The notes: a model not told the origin generated them from the sequence alone. A DNA stretch of 39,543 bases from Candidatus Magasanikbacteria bacterium RIFOXYD1_FULL_40_23 (GCA_001783215.1 MFRA01000001.1:221449-260991); one strand, 5' to 3'. Numbered from the stretch's first letter, positions 10,473-19,276 are shown. Made by a program: numbers and translations.

Positions 10473-11486
10473 ATGCAGTTCAACAAAAAGGGGCTACTCT
10501 TCCCTTTACTTGCTTTCACAGAGCTCTGTGTAATCATTTATTTGCTACCAGCAAATTATGAATCTAGCAAGACCTGTAAAAACCAAGCCCCTGCACAGGA
10601 ACAAAACCCACAATGGGAACCACCCAAAGTACACAGGGCCACTATCGCTAAACCGGATTGCACAAAAGACAACGACTGTCCTAGTGATAGTTTTTGTCTA
10701 AAAGGCGAATGTCACGTGAGTGATTATGTGGCAGAAAGTGACACTGTTGACGCCGGAGAAGATCCTACGAGTCCAAGATACTGCGAAAGCGCAGAAGATT
10801 GTGGCTGTGGTTACCAATGCCTCTACAACGAGTGTCATAAGTTGGATTCATCTTGCTGCGCCAACGCCGACTGCGAACCTGACCTGATCTGCGTCAAAGA
10901 TAATGGTGAGCTAAACGGCAAATGCATAATCTCGGAATGCGACAGCGCTGCCGACTGTGGCAACCAGTGCAATATGTATTGCAACAATCATCGTTGCTTT
11001 GAATCATCACACTGTTGTACCAACGCTGATTGCGAAAATGGGAGCCTTTGCGCAATATTTGAAGGAGCACCTAAAGGGTACTGCCTTGAGCCCAAGTGCT
11101 TTTCCGATGCTGACTGTGGCTGCGGATACGCCTGCGAGATCCAGACGCATCAATGCGTAAGCTATAGTCCAGACCACCCCATTTCATGTTGTGGTACGGA
11201 CGTCTATCACAATGGAAGCTGCTATTCTCACGAAGCTATCGAAGATGGAAATTGTCTGGAAGACAAAAACTGTCCTGCAGGGAACTTCTGTTATGAGGGT
11301 GAGTACGAAGATAAATGCTTGCCAGCAAAGTGCACGAAGAATGCCGACTGTGGCTGTGGAGCTGGCTGTTGGGATGGCCGCTGTGAATTGGGGTGTAATG
11401 ACAACAGCGCCTGCTGTGATCCAGACTATCCCGTCTGCAAGCACGGCGAATGTATCAACCCATATGCAGAAAACGAAGACGAATAA
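10473..11486 (+). CDS. Secreted/anchored cysteine-rich repeat protein
   Basis: N-terminal hydrophobic anchor; repeats such as CESAEDCGCGYQC, CDSAADCGNQC, CFSDADCGCGYAC, CTKNADCGCGAGC alternating with SCCANADCEPDLIC, HCCTNADCENGSLC, NCPAGNFC. Confidence 0.85.
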   Translation: MQFNKKGLLFPLLAFTELCVIIYLLPANYESSKTCKNQAPAQEQNPQWEPPKVHRATIAKPDCTKDNDCPSDSFCLKGECHVSDYVAESDTVDAGEDPTSPRYCESAEDCGCGYQCLYNECHKLDSSCCANADCEPDLICVKDNGELNGKCIISECDSAADCGNQCNMYCNNHRCFESSHCCTNADCENGSLCAIFEGAPKGYCLEPKCFSDADCGCGYACEIQTHQCVSYSPDHPISCCGTDVYHNGSCYSHEAIEDGNCLEDKNCPAGNFCYEGEYEDKCLPAKCTKNADCGCGAGCWDGRCELGCNDNSACCDPDYPVCKHGECINPYAENEDE

Positions 11487-11534
11487 ATTATAATCCGCAT
11501 TGCGGACGCAGCCACGACGATTCGTGGCCATAAA

Positions 11535-11572
11535 TAACCCCAGCTTTAATACGAGATGGGGTTATTTTATTT
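11535..11572 (+). terminator. Intrinsic terminator
   Basis: AATAACCCCAgctttaatacgagaTGGGGTTATTTTATTT. Confidence 0.75.
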
Positions 11573-11583
11573 AACAATCTTAC

Positions 11584-11613
11584 TTGACATTTACTTATCT
11601 GTATGATTAAAAT
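11584..11613 (+). promoter_or_regulatory. Promoter for the 11671 gene
   Basis: TTGACA-17 nt-TTAAAA. Confidence 0.5.
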
Positions 11614-11670
11614 ATCTCGCTCTGTTACCGACAACTCGAAATCGGAAACACCAAGGGGAGAAGCAATAAA

Positions 11671-11952
11671 ATGAGTGCAAGCAACCAGTCACAGCGTGAT
11701 AAGAAGACCCCGGAGGCGCGCGGCCTCCCGTTCCGTAACCTACGAATCCTCGAGCAGAGGCTCAACGTGTTCCTCGTTGCTCCGCAGGATGGCCTGCAGG
11801 TCAACCCGACCAACGTACAGCGATTCAGCGTTCTGAACATGGATCAGAACGAAACATTGCTGGGGACAATTACCTCCCAAGGCCGCTGGTTCTCGGAGGA
11901 AGAGCTCACCGCCAGGGTGCGAGATCTCCTACCGCGCAACAACCGTCGGTAG
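11671..11952 (+). CDS. Hypothetical small protein
   Basis: 93-aa ORF with SD (AAGGGGAG), upstream TTGACA promoter and downstream terminator. Confidence 0.65.
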   Translation: MSASNQSQRDKKTPEARGLPFRNLRILEQRLNVFLVAPQDGLQVNPTNVQRFSVLNMDQNETLLGTITSQGRWFSEEELTARVRDLLPRNNRR

Positions 11953-12057
11953 CGACCTTATTGCGACAGAGCTCGCACAAACACGAGCTCAGAAATAATT
12001 TCCGCCAAGGAACCAAAGTTCCATAGGTGGACGCCGTCACGACGATTCGTGACATTA

Positions 12058-12096
12058 ACAAAAAACCCAACAATCAAGTCGGGTTTTTTGTTTTTG
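12058..12096 (+). terminator. Intrinsic terminator
   Basis: AAAAAACCCaacaatcaagtcGGGTTTTTTGTTTTT. Confidence 0.75.
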
Positions 12097-12210
12097 TCTT
12101 TGCTCCACCGCTAAAGCTATGGCGGCACGCGGTCGCAAGAGGGAAACATGTCTGAGTGAACCGCAGTGAGCGAAGGCGATTCCTTATTATAGGAGCAAGA
12201 GGAAGACAAA

Positions 12211-13149
12211 TTAATCCATCCACTTTTTGGTTTTAAATACCACTAACATGGCTAACGCACCAACAAGAGTAATGAAAGATATTATCCAAAAACCATAAGG
12301 ATGGTTGACAAAAGGAGTACTACCAGCGTGAATCGCAAATATTGTCGCTATAAGTGTAAGAGGAAAAGTAGTAACAGAAATAATAGTAAGTGTTTTCATT
12401 ATTTCATTCATACGCAAACCAACCACTGATTCATTTGTTTCATCTAGCGCGTCGGCGCTCTCTTTTTGACTTTCTAATGTGTGCCAAATATCGGTTAGAT
12501 GGTCACGACAAATATTCATATATTGCTGGTACGAGGAAAGATCCAGGTCTCGCCCACCTCTAGAAATAATATGGTCTAGAACTATTTTATGTCCTTGCAT
12601 AGAACGACGAAAGTTAACCACATTCGTTTTGAGACGCAAAATTTCTTCGGCCATTTTCCTATCTGGAGTTTTGGTAAATAATATCTTATCAACAGAATTT
12701 ATATCATCATTTATATGTAATAATATTGGAAATGTAGATTCCAAAAGCCTATTTAGTATTTCGAAAAATATATGGGCTGCAGTGCCAGTAAAATATCTAT
12801 TTTTGCTATCGCCCTTTTTTTGACACTCATTAAAAAATTCATTTATTACAGGCAAACTGTTATCGTGCACTGTAATCAGACTGCTGCCATTTAAGAAAAA
12901 ATCTACTTCGGTAAACCCAAGCCTGCGGGTAGCGCGATCAAATACAGGAAAATGTAAAACCAAAAAATAATAGCTTTCGCGCTTTACAAATTTGGGACGC
13001 TGAAAAGAAGGCAGGCTTTCTTGAATTTCCTGATTGTCTAGCTGAAATCTTTTTTGCAATGCCCGCAACGACTTTTCTTCGGGCTGAGTAACATTTACCC
13101 ACAATATACTATTATTTTGTAGCTCGTTAACGTTTTTCATTTTGATCAA
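12211..13149 (-). CDS. CorA-like divalent cation transporter lacking a recognisable GMN motif
   Basis: Overall CorA layout; two C-terminal TM segments, but IFAIHAGSTPFVNHPYGFW where YGMNF..MP is expected. Confidence 0.85.
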   Translation of the reverse strand: MIKMKNVNELQNNSILWVNVTQPEEKSLRALQKRFQLDNQEIQESLPSFQRPKFVKRESYYFLVLHFPVFDRATRRLGFTEVDFFLNGSSLITVHDNSLPVINEFFNECQKKGDSKNRYFTGTAAHIFFEILNRLLESTFPILLHINDDINSVDKILFTKTPDRKMAEEILRLKTNVVNFRRSMQGHKIVLDHIISRGGRDLDLSSYQQYMNICRDHLTDIWHTLESQKESADALDETNESVVGLRMNEIMKTLTIISVTTFPLTLIATIFAIHAGSTPFVNHPYGFWIISFITLVGALAMLVVFKTKKWMD

Positions 13150-13223
13150 ATTTAAATGTAAACATATTATAACACAGTTATTGAGGGTGAACCAAATAAT
13201 AAGCCCCAGATGCCCACTTCCAT

Positions 13224-13252
13224 TGTTGGAGTATTTAAAACATGGTATAATA
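13224..13252 (+). promoter_or_regulatory. Promoter for the 13347 gene
   Basis: TTGTTG-17 nt-TATAAT. Confidence 0.5.
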
Positions 13253-13346
13253 ATTTCATAATATTTCCACAGAAGCGAAGCTTGTAAATTTCGTCAGGTC
13301 TCGCAAATATGAAAAATATTCCATATTTGACTCAACCCTAGAAATT

Positions 13347-13841
13347 ATGGCATTTAAACCAATAGAAGAAAAAGTACTGAGAAATAAATCAGATGAAGTT
13401 AAGGTTGCTCCACAAGAGCAAAGTTTAGAATTGGAAAAAACCGAAACTAGCACAGAGACAGAAACCACTTCTCCCGAACAAAAAATAGCTCCCGAACAAA
13501 CTGGACCACAAAAATCCAGACCCATAATCCAAAAAAGGCCATCACTCCCTCCTTCTCTCAAAAATCAAACGGTCATAAAAATAGAAAAAATAATGGAAGA
13601 AGATTTAAACGACTCTTACCAACGCTTATCCCCAGTAGCCAAACAAGAATTTAAACTAAAGGGCGAACAAACTGCCGCCCAGATCCAAGAACTGCTCAAA
13701 AGCACCCACGTCAAAGTCAAAAAAATTCTAAACTTAATTTTAAACTGGCTCCGAATCTTGCCTGGCGTTAACCATTTCTTTTTGGAACAAGAAGCCAAAA
13801 TAAAAACCGACAAAATTATCGCCTTAAACAAAAAAGAATAG
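13347..13841 (+). CDS. Hypothetical protein, overlapping the start of the downstream ATPase gene
   Basis: Charged N-terminal linker; stop TAG at 13839-13841 overlaps GTG start at 13841. Confidence 0.75.
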   Translation: MAFKPIEEKVLRNKSDEVKVAPQEQSLELEKTETSTETETTSPEQKIAPEQTGPQKSRPIIQKRPSLPPSLKNQTVIKIEKIMEEDLNDSYQRLSPVAKQEFKLKGEQTAAQIQELLKSTHVKVKKILNLILNWLRILPGVNHFFLEQEAKIKTDKIIALNKKE

Positions 13842-16402
13842 TGCCTCTAATTTTTATGGATACATCTGCTTTGATCGCCACCCTCAATTCCATACTAACA
13901 AATGATCTTTTTTTACCAATCTTTTTCCCCGTTTTAGGGTTGGTATTTTTGGTATCTCTTCTATATATACTAAAAGCTGTTTTTACCGCCAAAGGGCGAG
14001 AAAGTAAAGCGTTCCACAAAACAGTACTCCTCATAAAAGTTCCAAAAGAAAAAAAGGGTGAAAAGCAAGATAATACCCCTGCAGAAGACAACATAAATCA
14101 TATACGAGAAGAGATAGCGGTTTCCGAAACTATTTTTTCGGCTATCGCTGGCCTAAAACGCGAAACTGGCATTTTCGCTTGGCTAATGGGGCGCAACGAC
14201 CACGCTTCTTTTGAAATCGTAGTAAAAGATAGCAAGATATCCTTCTACGTTGTCATCCCAGACAAAATAAAAGGATTTGTAGAACAACAAATCCATGCCC
14301 AATATCCACATGCCGAAATTACCGAAGAGCCGGACTACAACGCTTTCAAACCACAAAGCCATATAGTAGGCGCTTATTTATGGCTCAAACACAAATCCGC
14401 TTTCCCGCTAAAAACATACAGAAAACTAGATAGTGATCCGCTAGTTGCCATACTTAATCCGCTTAGCAAAATTGGCGAAGACGAAGGCGCAATAATCCAA
14501 TACATTGTTCGCCCTGCTTCTGGCGCCTGGAGAAAAGAAGGTGTGAGCATGATTCGGGATATCAAAAAAGGAGAGAAGTTTGAAGACGTAGCCAAGCGAG
14601 GCAAACTAACCTACTACCTAGGAGGAGCATTAAAACTTTTTACCTCAAAAAAGAAAAAGGCAGAGCAAGGACTTGAACCAAAATACCAAATCACCCAAAT
14701 GGAAGAAGAGATGGTAAAAAATATGGAAGAAAAACTAAGTCGCGGTGGACTAGAAACTACCATTCGCTTAGTTAGTTCCGCCAACAGCAAAGAAAAAGCA
14801 GTACTAAATCTAGAAAATATTATCAACGCTTTTTCTCAATATAATCTATACCGTTACGGCAACACTTTTGGAGCAGTTGTCCCCCGCCGCCCAAATTCTC
14901 TTATCCGCGACTATATTTATCGCAGCACGCGCGAAGATAAATATATGGTATTTAATACCGAGGAAATTACCAGTTTCTGGCACATGCCAATACCAAGCAC
15001 CGAAACACCAAACATAAACTGGCTTGGCGCGCGCAAAGCCCCGCCTCCTACTAACACACCAAAAGAGGGCGTCATTTTAGGCAGAGCTGTATACCGTGGC
15101 GAAGAAACAATTATAAAAATGAAAAGAGAAGATCGTCGTCGCCATTTATATACAATTGGTAAATCCGGCAGTGGTAAATCCGTATTTATTCAAAACCTGG
15201 CCGTCCAAGACATTATAAATGGCGAAGGTGTCTGTGTTATTGATCCGCATGGTGATTTTGCGGAGTACGTTCTGCAACACGTACCAAAAGAACGGGCTGA
15301 AGACGTAATTTATTTTAATCCTGCCGACACCGACCGTCCGATCGGCATGAACATTCTCGAAGCCCGCACTGAAGAACAAAAAGATTTTGTAGCGCAAGAA
15401 ATGATTTCTATTTTCTACAAACTCGTATCCGACCCAAGCATGATTGGCCCGATGTTTGAACACCAAATGCGCAACGTGATGTTAACCCTCATGGCCGACA
15501 TGGAAAATCCAGGTACAATGGCCGAAATTCCTCGCATGTTTACCGATGATGAATTTGTTGGTGAGTGGAAAAAGAAATTAAAAGATCCGGTCGTGCTCGC
15601 TTTTTGGGATAAAGAAATGGCTAAGACTTCTGATTTTCACAAATCAGAAATGCTTGGTTACTTAATTTCTAAAGTAGGTCGTTTTGTAGAAAATACTTTA
15701 GTACGCAATATTATCGGACAATCTAGGTCTGGTTTCGACTTCCGCGAAATTATGAATAATAAAAAGATTTTAATTGTTAATTTGTCTAAGGGGTTAATCG
15801 GCGAAGCTAATGCTAATTTACTCGGCATGATTATCGTTTCCAAATTACAAATGGCCGCAATGGAACGTGCATCTATTCCCGAAGAAGATCGCCACGATTT
15901 TTATTTATACATAGATGAGTTCCAAAATTTTATCACCGACTCTATCGCTACTATATTATCCGAAGCTCGCAAATACCGCTTAGAGCTCATCATCGCCCAC
16001 CAGTACATGAAACAACTAGAAGACAACAAGGGTAAAAGCACCGTACGCGACGCTGTACTTGGTAATGCCGGTACTATTGTTTCTTTCCGTATCGGTGTAG
16101 AAGACGCCGATATTTTATCCAAAGAATTTGCTCCTGTATTTGGCGCTTACGATTTGGTCAATGTAGAGCAATACACGGCATATATAAAACTTCTCATTGA
16201 CAACACCGCCGCAAAACCGTTTAATATGCTTACCTACGGACCGCAGTCCGGCAACAAACAACTGGCCGCAGCCATAAAAGAACTCTCCAGACTCAAATAT
16301 GGCCGCCCGAGAGAAATAGTAGAGTCCGAAATAATCGAAAGAGCGCAGCTAGGCGTGGCTATAAAGAAGAGCACAACAGAATTGAGTGAACCTAGTTTAT
16401 AA
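13841..16402 (+). CDS. VirD4/TraG-like (type IV secretion/conjugation) ATPase with a large N-terminal domain
   Basis: Walker A TIGKSGSGKSVFIQNL; Walker B-like DFYLYIDEFQNF; ILSEARKYRLELIIAHQYMKQL. Start GTG 13841 or ATG 13856. Confidence 0.9.
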   Translation: MPLIFMDTSALIATLNSILTNDLFLPIFFPVLGLVFLVSLLYILKAVFTAKGRESKAFHKTVLLIKVPKEKKGEKQDNTPAEDNINHIREEIAVSETIFSAIAGLKRETGIFAWLMGRNDHASFEIVVKDSKISFYVVIPDKIKGFVEQQIHAQYPHAEITEEPDYNAFKPQSHIVGAYLWLKHKSAFPLKTYRKLDSDPLVAILNPLSKIGEDEGAIIQYIVRPASGAWRKEGVSMIRDIKKGEKFEDVAKRGKLTYYLGGALKLFTSKKKKAEQGLEPKYQITQMEEEMVKNMEEKLSRGGLETTIRLVSSANSKEKAVLNLENIINAFSQYNLYRYGNTFGAVVPRRPNSLIRDYIYRSTREDKYMVFNTEEITSFWHMPIPSTETPNINWLGARKAPPPTNTPKEGVILGRAVYRGEETIIKMKREDRRRHLYTIGKSGSGKSVFIQNLAVQDIINGEGVCVIDPHGDFAEYVLQHVPKERAEDVIYFNPADTDRPIGMNILEARTEEQKDFVAQEMISIFYKLVSDPSMIGPMFEHQMRNVMLTLMADMENPGTMAEIPRMFTDDEFVGEWKKKLKDPVVLAFWDKEMAKTSDFHKSEMLGYLISKVGRFVENTLVRNIIGQSRSGFDFREIMNNKKILIVNLSKGLIGEANANLLGMIIVSKLQMAAMERASIPEEDRHDFYLYIDEFQNFITDSIATILSEARKYRLELIIAHQYMKQLEDNKGKSTVRDAVLGNAGTIVSFRIGVEDADILSKEFAPVFGAYDLVNVEQYTAYIKLLIDNTAAKPFNMLTYGPQSGNKQLAAAIKELSRLKYGRPREIVESEIIERAQLGVAIKKSTTELSEPSL

Positions 16403-16411
16403 ACACCTACC

Positions 16412-16483
16412 TGTCATCCTGAGTCGGAGCGAACGATCTCTCTTCGCCAACACAAGGGATTCTTCATTTCATTCAGAATGACA
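16412..16483. repeat. Palindromic repeat with TGTCATCCTGA.../...TCAGAATGACA ends
   Basis: Near-perfect terminal inverted repeat; a related partial copy is at 18989-19030. Confidence 0.7.
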
Positions 16484-16492
16484 ACCAAATTT

Positions 16493-18133
16493 ATGTCCAC
16501 CATTTACCGCAAATACCGACCTCAAGTTTTTGCCGATGTTACTGGCCAAGAACACATAATCCAAACTATTACCAACGAAATCGCAAATGGCAAAACAGCG
16601 CATGCCTATCTTTTTTCTGGTCCGCGAGGCACGGGTAAAACTACTTTGGCCAGACTGCTAGCAAAAGCGGTAAACTGCCAAAACAAAAAAGATGGAAAGT
16701 TTGAGCCATGTAACGAATGCTCTTCTTGCAACGAACTAATGGGAGGAAATAGCATAGATATTATAGAAGTAGACGCCGCCTCTCATACCGGCGTAGACAA
16801 TGTACGCGAAAATATAATTGAAAACGCTCAATTTAAACCAACCAAATCCAAATATAAAGTATTTATCATCGATGAAGTGCACATGCTTTCTACCAGCGCT
16901 TTCAACGCTCTACTCAAAACTTTAGAAGAACCTCCGGCACACGCTATTTTTATTTTGGCCACCACCGAAGCGCAAAAACTTCCAGCCACCATTATTTCTC
17001 GCTGCCAGCGTTTTAATTTCAAAAAGGTTGGCTTTGACAACATGATAGAACGCTTGGAAGGAATTTGTAAAAGTGAAAAAATAAAAGTTGATAAAAAAGT
17101 ACTGGAAAGAATTGTAAACAAAAGCGATGGTTGCGTGCGCGATGCCGAAAGTTTGCTCGGACAAATATTAAGCCTAGACTTAAAAAATATATCTTCCGAA
17201 GATGCCGAAATGATATTGCCGACTTCAAACATTGGTTCTATTTTGGAATTTATTAATTTGATACTCGACAAACAAGCAGCTGCAGGCGTAGAGATGATTC
17301 AAAAATTAATTGATGACGGAGTAAATTTGGAACAATTCGCTTACGATACTATAGAAGCTTTGCGTTTAGCCATGATTACCCAAACCACCGCCAAAACAAA
17401 AAATATAAACACAGACTACGCAGCAGAAGATCTAAAATCTCTAAAAAAGACTTCCGAAAAAATTTCTACACCACATATAATAAAAATGTTAGAATCCCTT
17501 ATTGTCCGACACCGAGAAATCAAATCTGCCCCTTTGCCGCAACTACCTCTGGAATTATTTGTTGTGGAATTCTCTATGCTTGGCGACCAGCCAACCACCG
17601 GCGGCCATTTAGAATTTGCACCTGTTACCAAAATCCAAACAGAAGAAACTGCGCCGTCTAAACCAAACCAACCATCTACACCAATTTTATCTGCTCAAGA
17701 ATCTATATCCCCATCGATAAATATCGAAAAACCACAAGAACCAGCCCATAACATAACCCAAACAATTAAGGATACAATATCGCATATCACACATAAAGAT
17801 ACAAAAACAACCTTTGAAGAAATAAAGTCTAAATGGGATAAAATAATTGAAGAAATTAGCAAAGCCAACCATTCGCTTAGTTTTATTCTCAAAATGAGCA
17901 GCTTGCAAACATTGGAAGGCAACCAACTGCATATTACCGTCCCCTACTCTTTTCACAAAGATAAAATTAGCGAAATAAACACAAAAAAAATCATAGAGCA
18001 AACTCTAACAAGCTCTTTCTCCGAACACATTACTCTTGCCTGCGAAGTTGCCGAAGAGTCCAGGCCTCAAAACAATGAAGACGACTCCGAATTAAACAAG
18101 CTGGCTGCTGATTTTGGCGGTGAATTAGCATAG
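16493..18133 (+). CDS. dnaX: DNA polymerase III subunit gamma/tau
   Basis: MSTIYRKYRPQVFADVTGQEHIIQTI, GPRGTGKTTLARLLAKAVNC, EVDAASHTGVDNVRE, IIDEVHMLSTSAFNALLKTLEEPP. Confidence 0.96.
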   Translation: MSTIYRKYRPQVFADVTGQEHIIQTITNEIANGKTAHAYLFSGPRGTGKTTLARLLAKAVNCQNKKDGKFEPCNECSSCNELMGGNSIDIIEVDAASHTGVDNVRENIIENAQFKPTKSKYKVFIIDEVHMLSTSAFNALLKTLEEPPAHAIFILATTEAQKLPATIISRCQRFNFKKVGFDNMIERLEGICKSEKIKVDKKVLERIVNKSDGCVRDAESLLGQILSLDLKNISSEDAEMILPTSNIGSILEFINLILDKQAAAGVEMIQKLIDDGVNLEQFAYDTIEALRLAMITQTTAKTKNINTDYAAEDLKSLKKTSEKISTPHIIKMLESLIVRHREIKSAPLPQLPLELFVVEFSMLGDQPTTGGHLEFAPVTKIQTEETAPSKPNQPSTPILSAQESISPSINIEKPQEPAHNITQTIKDTISHITHKDTKTTFEEIKSKWDKIIEEISKANHSLSFILKMSSLQTLEGNQLHITVPYSFHKDKISEINTKKIIEQTLTSSFSEHITLACEVAEESRPQNNEDDSELNKLAADFGGELA

Positions 18134-18137
18134 CCCT

Positions 18138-18980
18138 ATGAAACAAATACGCTTTAAACATTTTATAGTCACTCTCGTTAGCAGTTTTTTACTACTCCCT
18201 ACTTCCAATATCTACGCTGCCGAAGAAAAAATAAACTTGTCTGTACCATACGTACCCGAAGCACCAGACGGTCGGATGGTTAAACCATGGAACAATTCTT
18301 GCGAAGAGGCTTCTACGGCCATGCTAGACGAGTATTATTTTGGTAACCGAGACAAAGGTGTTACCAAGACAAAAGCCAAAAAATCTATCCTCTACTATAT
18401 AAACATCGAGAACAAATTATTTGGATACAACGGCAACACCAACGCTGCCGAAATGACAAAAGTAATAAATGAATATTCCAAATATTTTGAAGCCAAAATA
18501 AAAACCAATCCTACTTTGGAAGATATAAAAAACGAACTCCGCGCCGGCCGACCGGTAATCCCTCTACTGTACGGAAAAAACCTCAATAACCCCCGTATTT
18601 TATTCTCCCGAAGCGGTTCTTATTATCATGTTTTTGTAATAAAAGGCTTTGATGACGCCAAAAAAGAATTCATTGTAAACGACAACGGCGACCTAAAACA
18701 AGGGCTTGACTTGCGCTACTCCTATGATACAATCATGGGCGCTTTACGTGACTACGATCACAAGACGCAAAAAACTGTAAAGCCGGCTACAGTTCTGTTT
18801 ACTAGCCAAAGAATGCTGGTAAAAACCAAAGACAGCGGCCGAATTTATCTTATTAAAGATAATCAAAAACATCACGTCAGTTCTCCTCAAACATTCAAAA
18901 CCAACAAATGGAAATGGAGTTTTGTAATGGTGGTAGAAAAAAATTGGCTAAACAAATTTCAAACTGGCCCGTCAATCTAA
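18138..18980 (+). CDS. Secreted C39-like cysteine peptidase family protein
   Basis: Signal peptide; NNSCEEASTAMLDEYY (Cys), YYHVFVIKGFDD (His), VNDNGD. Confidence 0.8.
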   Translation: MKQIRFKHFIVTLVSSFLLLPTSNIYAAEEKINLSVPYVPEAPDGRMVKPWNNSCEEASTAMLDEYYFGNRDKGVTKTKAKKSILYYINIENKLFGYNGNTNAAEMTKVINEYSKYFEAKIKTNPTLEDIKNELRAGRPVIPLLYGKNLNNPRILFSRSGSYYHVFVIKGFDDAKKEFIVNDNGDLKQGLDLRYSYDTIMGALRDYDHKTQKTVKPATVLFTSQRMLVKTKDSGRIYLIKDNQKHHVSSPQTFKTNKWKWSFVMVVEKNWLNKFQTGPSI

Positions 18981-18988
18981 CTTTTAGC

Positions 18989-19030
18989 TGTCATCCTGAG
19001 TACCCAAAGGGCATAAACTGACGAAGGATC
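18989..19030. repeat. Partial copy of the TGTCATCCTGAG palindromic repeat
   Basis: TGTCATCCTGAGTACCC...GAAGGATCT. Confidence 0.55.
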
Positions 19031-19058
19031 TATACCGATAAAAGAAAATCAAACAAAC

Positions 19059-19129
19059 TCCGAGGTGGTCTAATGGTAGGACAGCAGACTCTGAATCTGC
19101 TTATCTTGGTTCGAATCCAAGCCTCGGAA
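19059..19129 (+). tRNA. tRNA-Gln (anticodon CUG)
   Basis: TCCGAGG/CCTCGGA acceptor stem, GGTCTAATGGTAGGAC D arm, GCAGACTCTGAATCTGC anticodon arm, CTTGGTTCGAATCCAAG T arm. Confidence 0.95.
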
Positions 19130-19137
19130 CTAAATAA

Positions 19138-19169
19138 AACATCCAATTAAAATTGGATGTTTTATTGTT
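19138..19169 (+). terminator. Terminator after tRNA-Gln
   Basis: AACATCCAATTaaAATTGGATGTTTTATT. Confidence 0.75.
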
Positions 19170-19217
19170 TCCGGGCATGGATGAGAAGTTCATGCCCCAC
19201 AATAAAATGTAGGGGTA

Positions 19218-19234
19218 AATCCAAGCCTCGGAAC
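19218..19234 (+). repeat. Direct repeat of the tRNA-Gln 3' end
   Basis: AATCCAAGCCTCGGAAC, identical to 19114-19130. Confidence 0.85.
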
Positions 19235-19247
19235 AACTTATGCACCA

Positions 19248-19276
19248 TTGATTTTTTGCCTAAAAAGGAGTATAAT
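19248..19276 (+). promoter_or_regulatory. Promoter for the 19313 gene
   Basis: TTGATT-17 nt-TATAAT, followed by a hairpin (19283-19300) and AGGAGG. Confidence 0.65.

Noticed and set aside
13841-16402. Complete conjugative type IV secretion system
   Set aside because: Only the VirD4/TraG-like ATPase and an N-domain paralog are present; no VirB4, relaxase or other T4SS genes in the window.
16828-17271. 147-aa minus-strand ORF in dnaX
   Set aside because: Shadow ORF antisense to dnaX.
19059-19234. Intact prophage or genomic island at tRNA-Gln
   Set aside because: No integrase, phage or conjugation genes follow the att-like repeat; only a scar-like duplication is supported.
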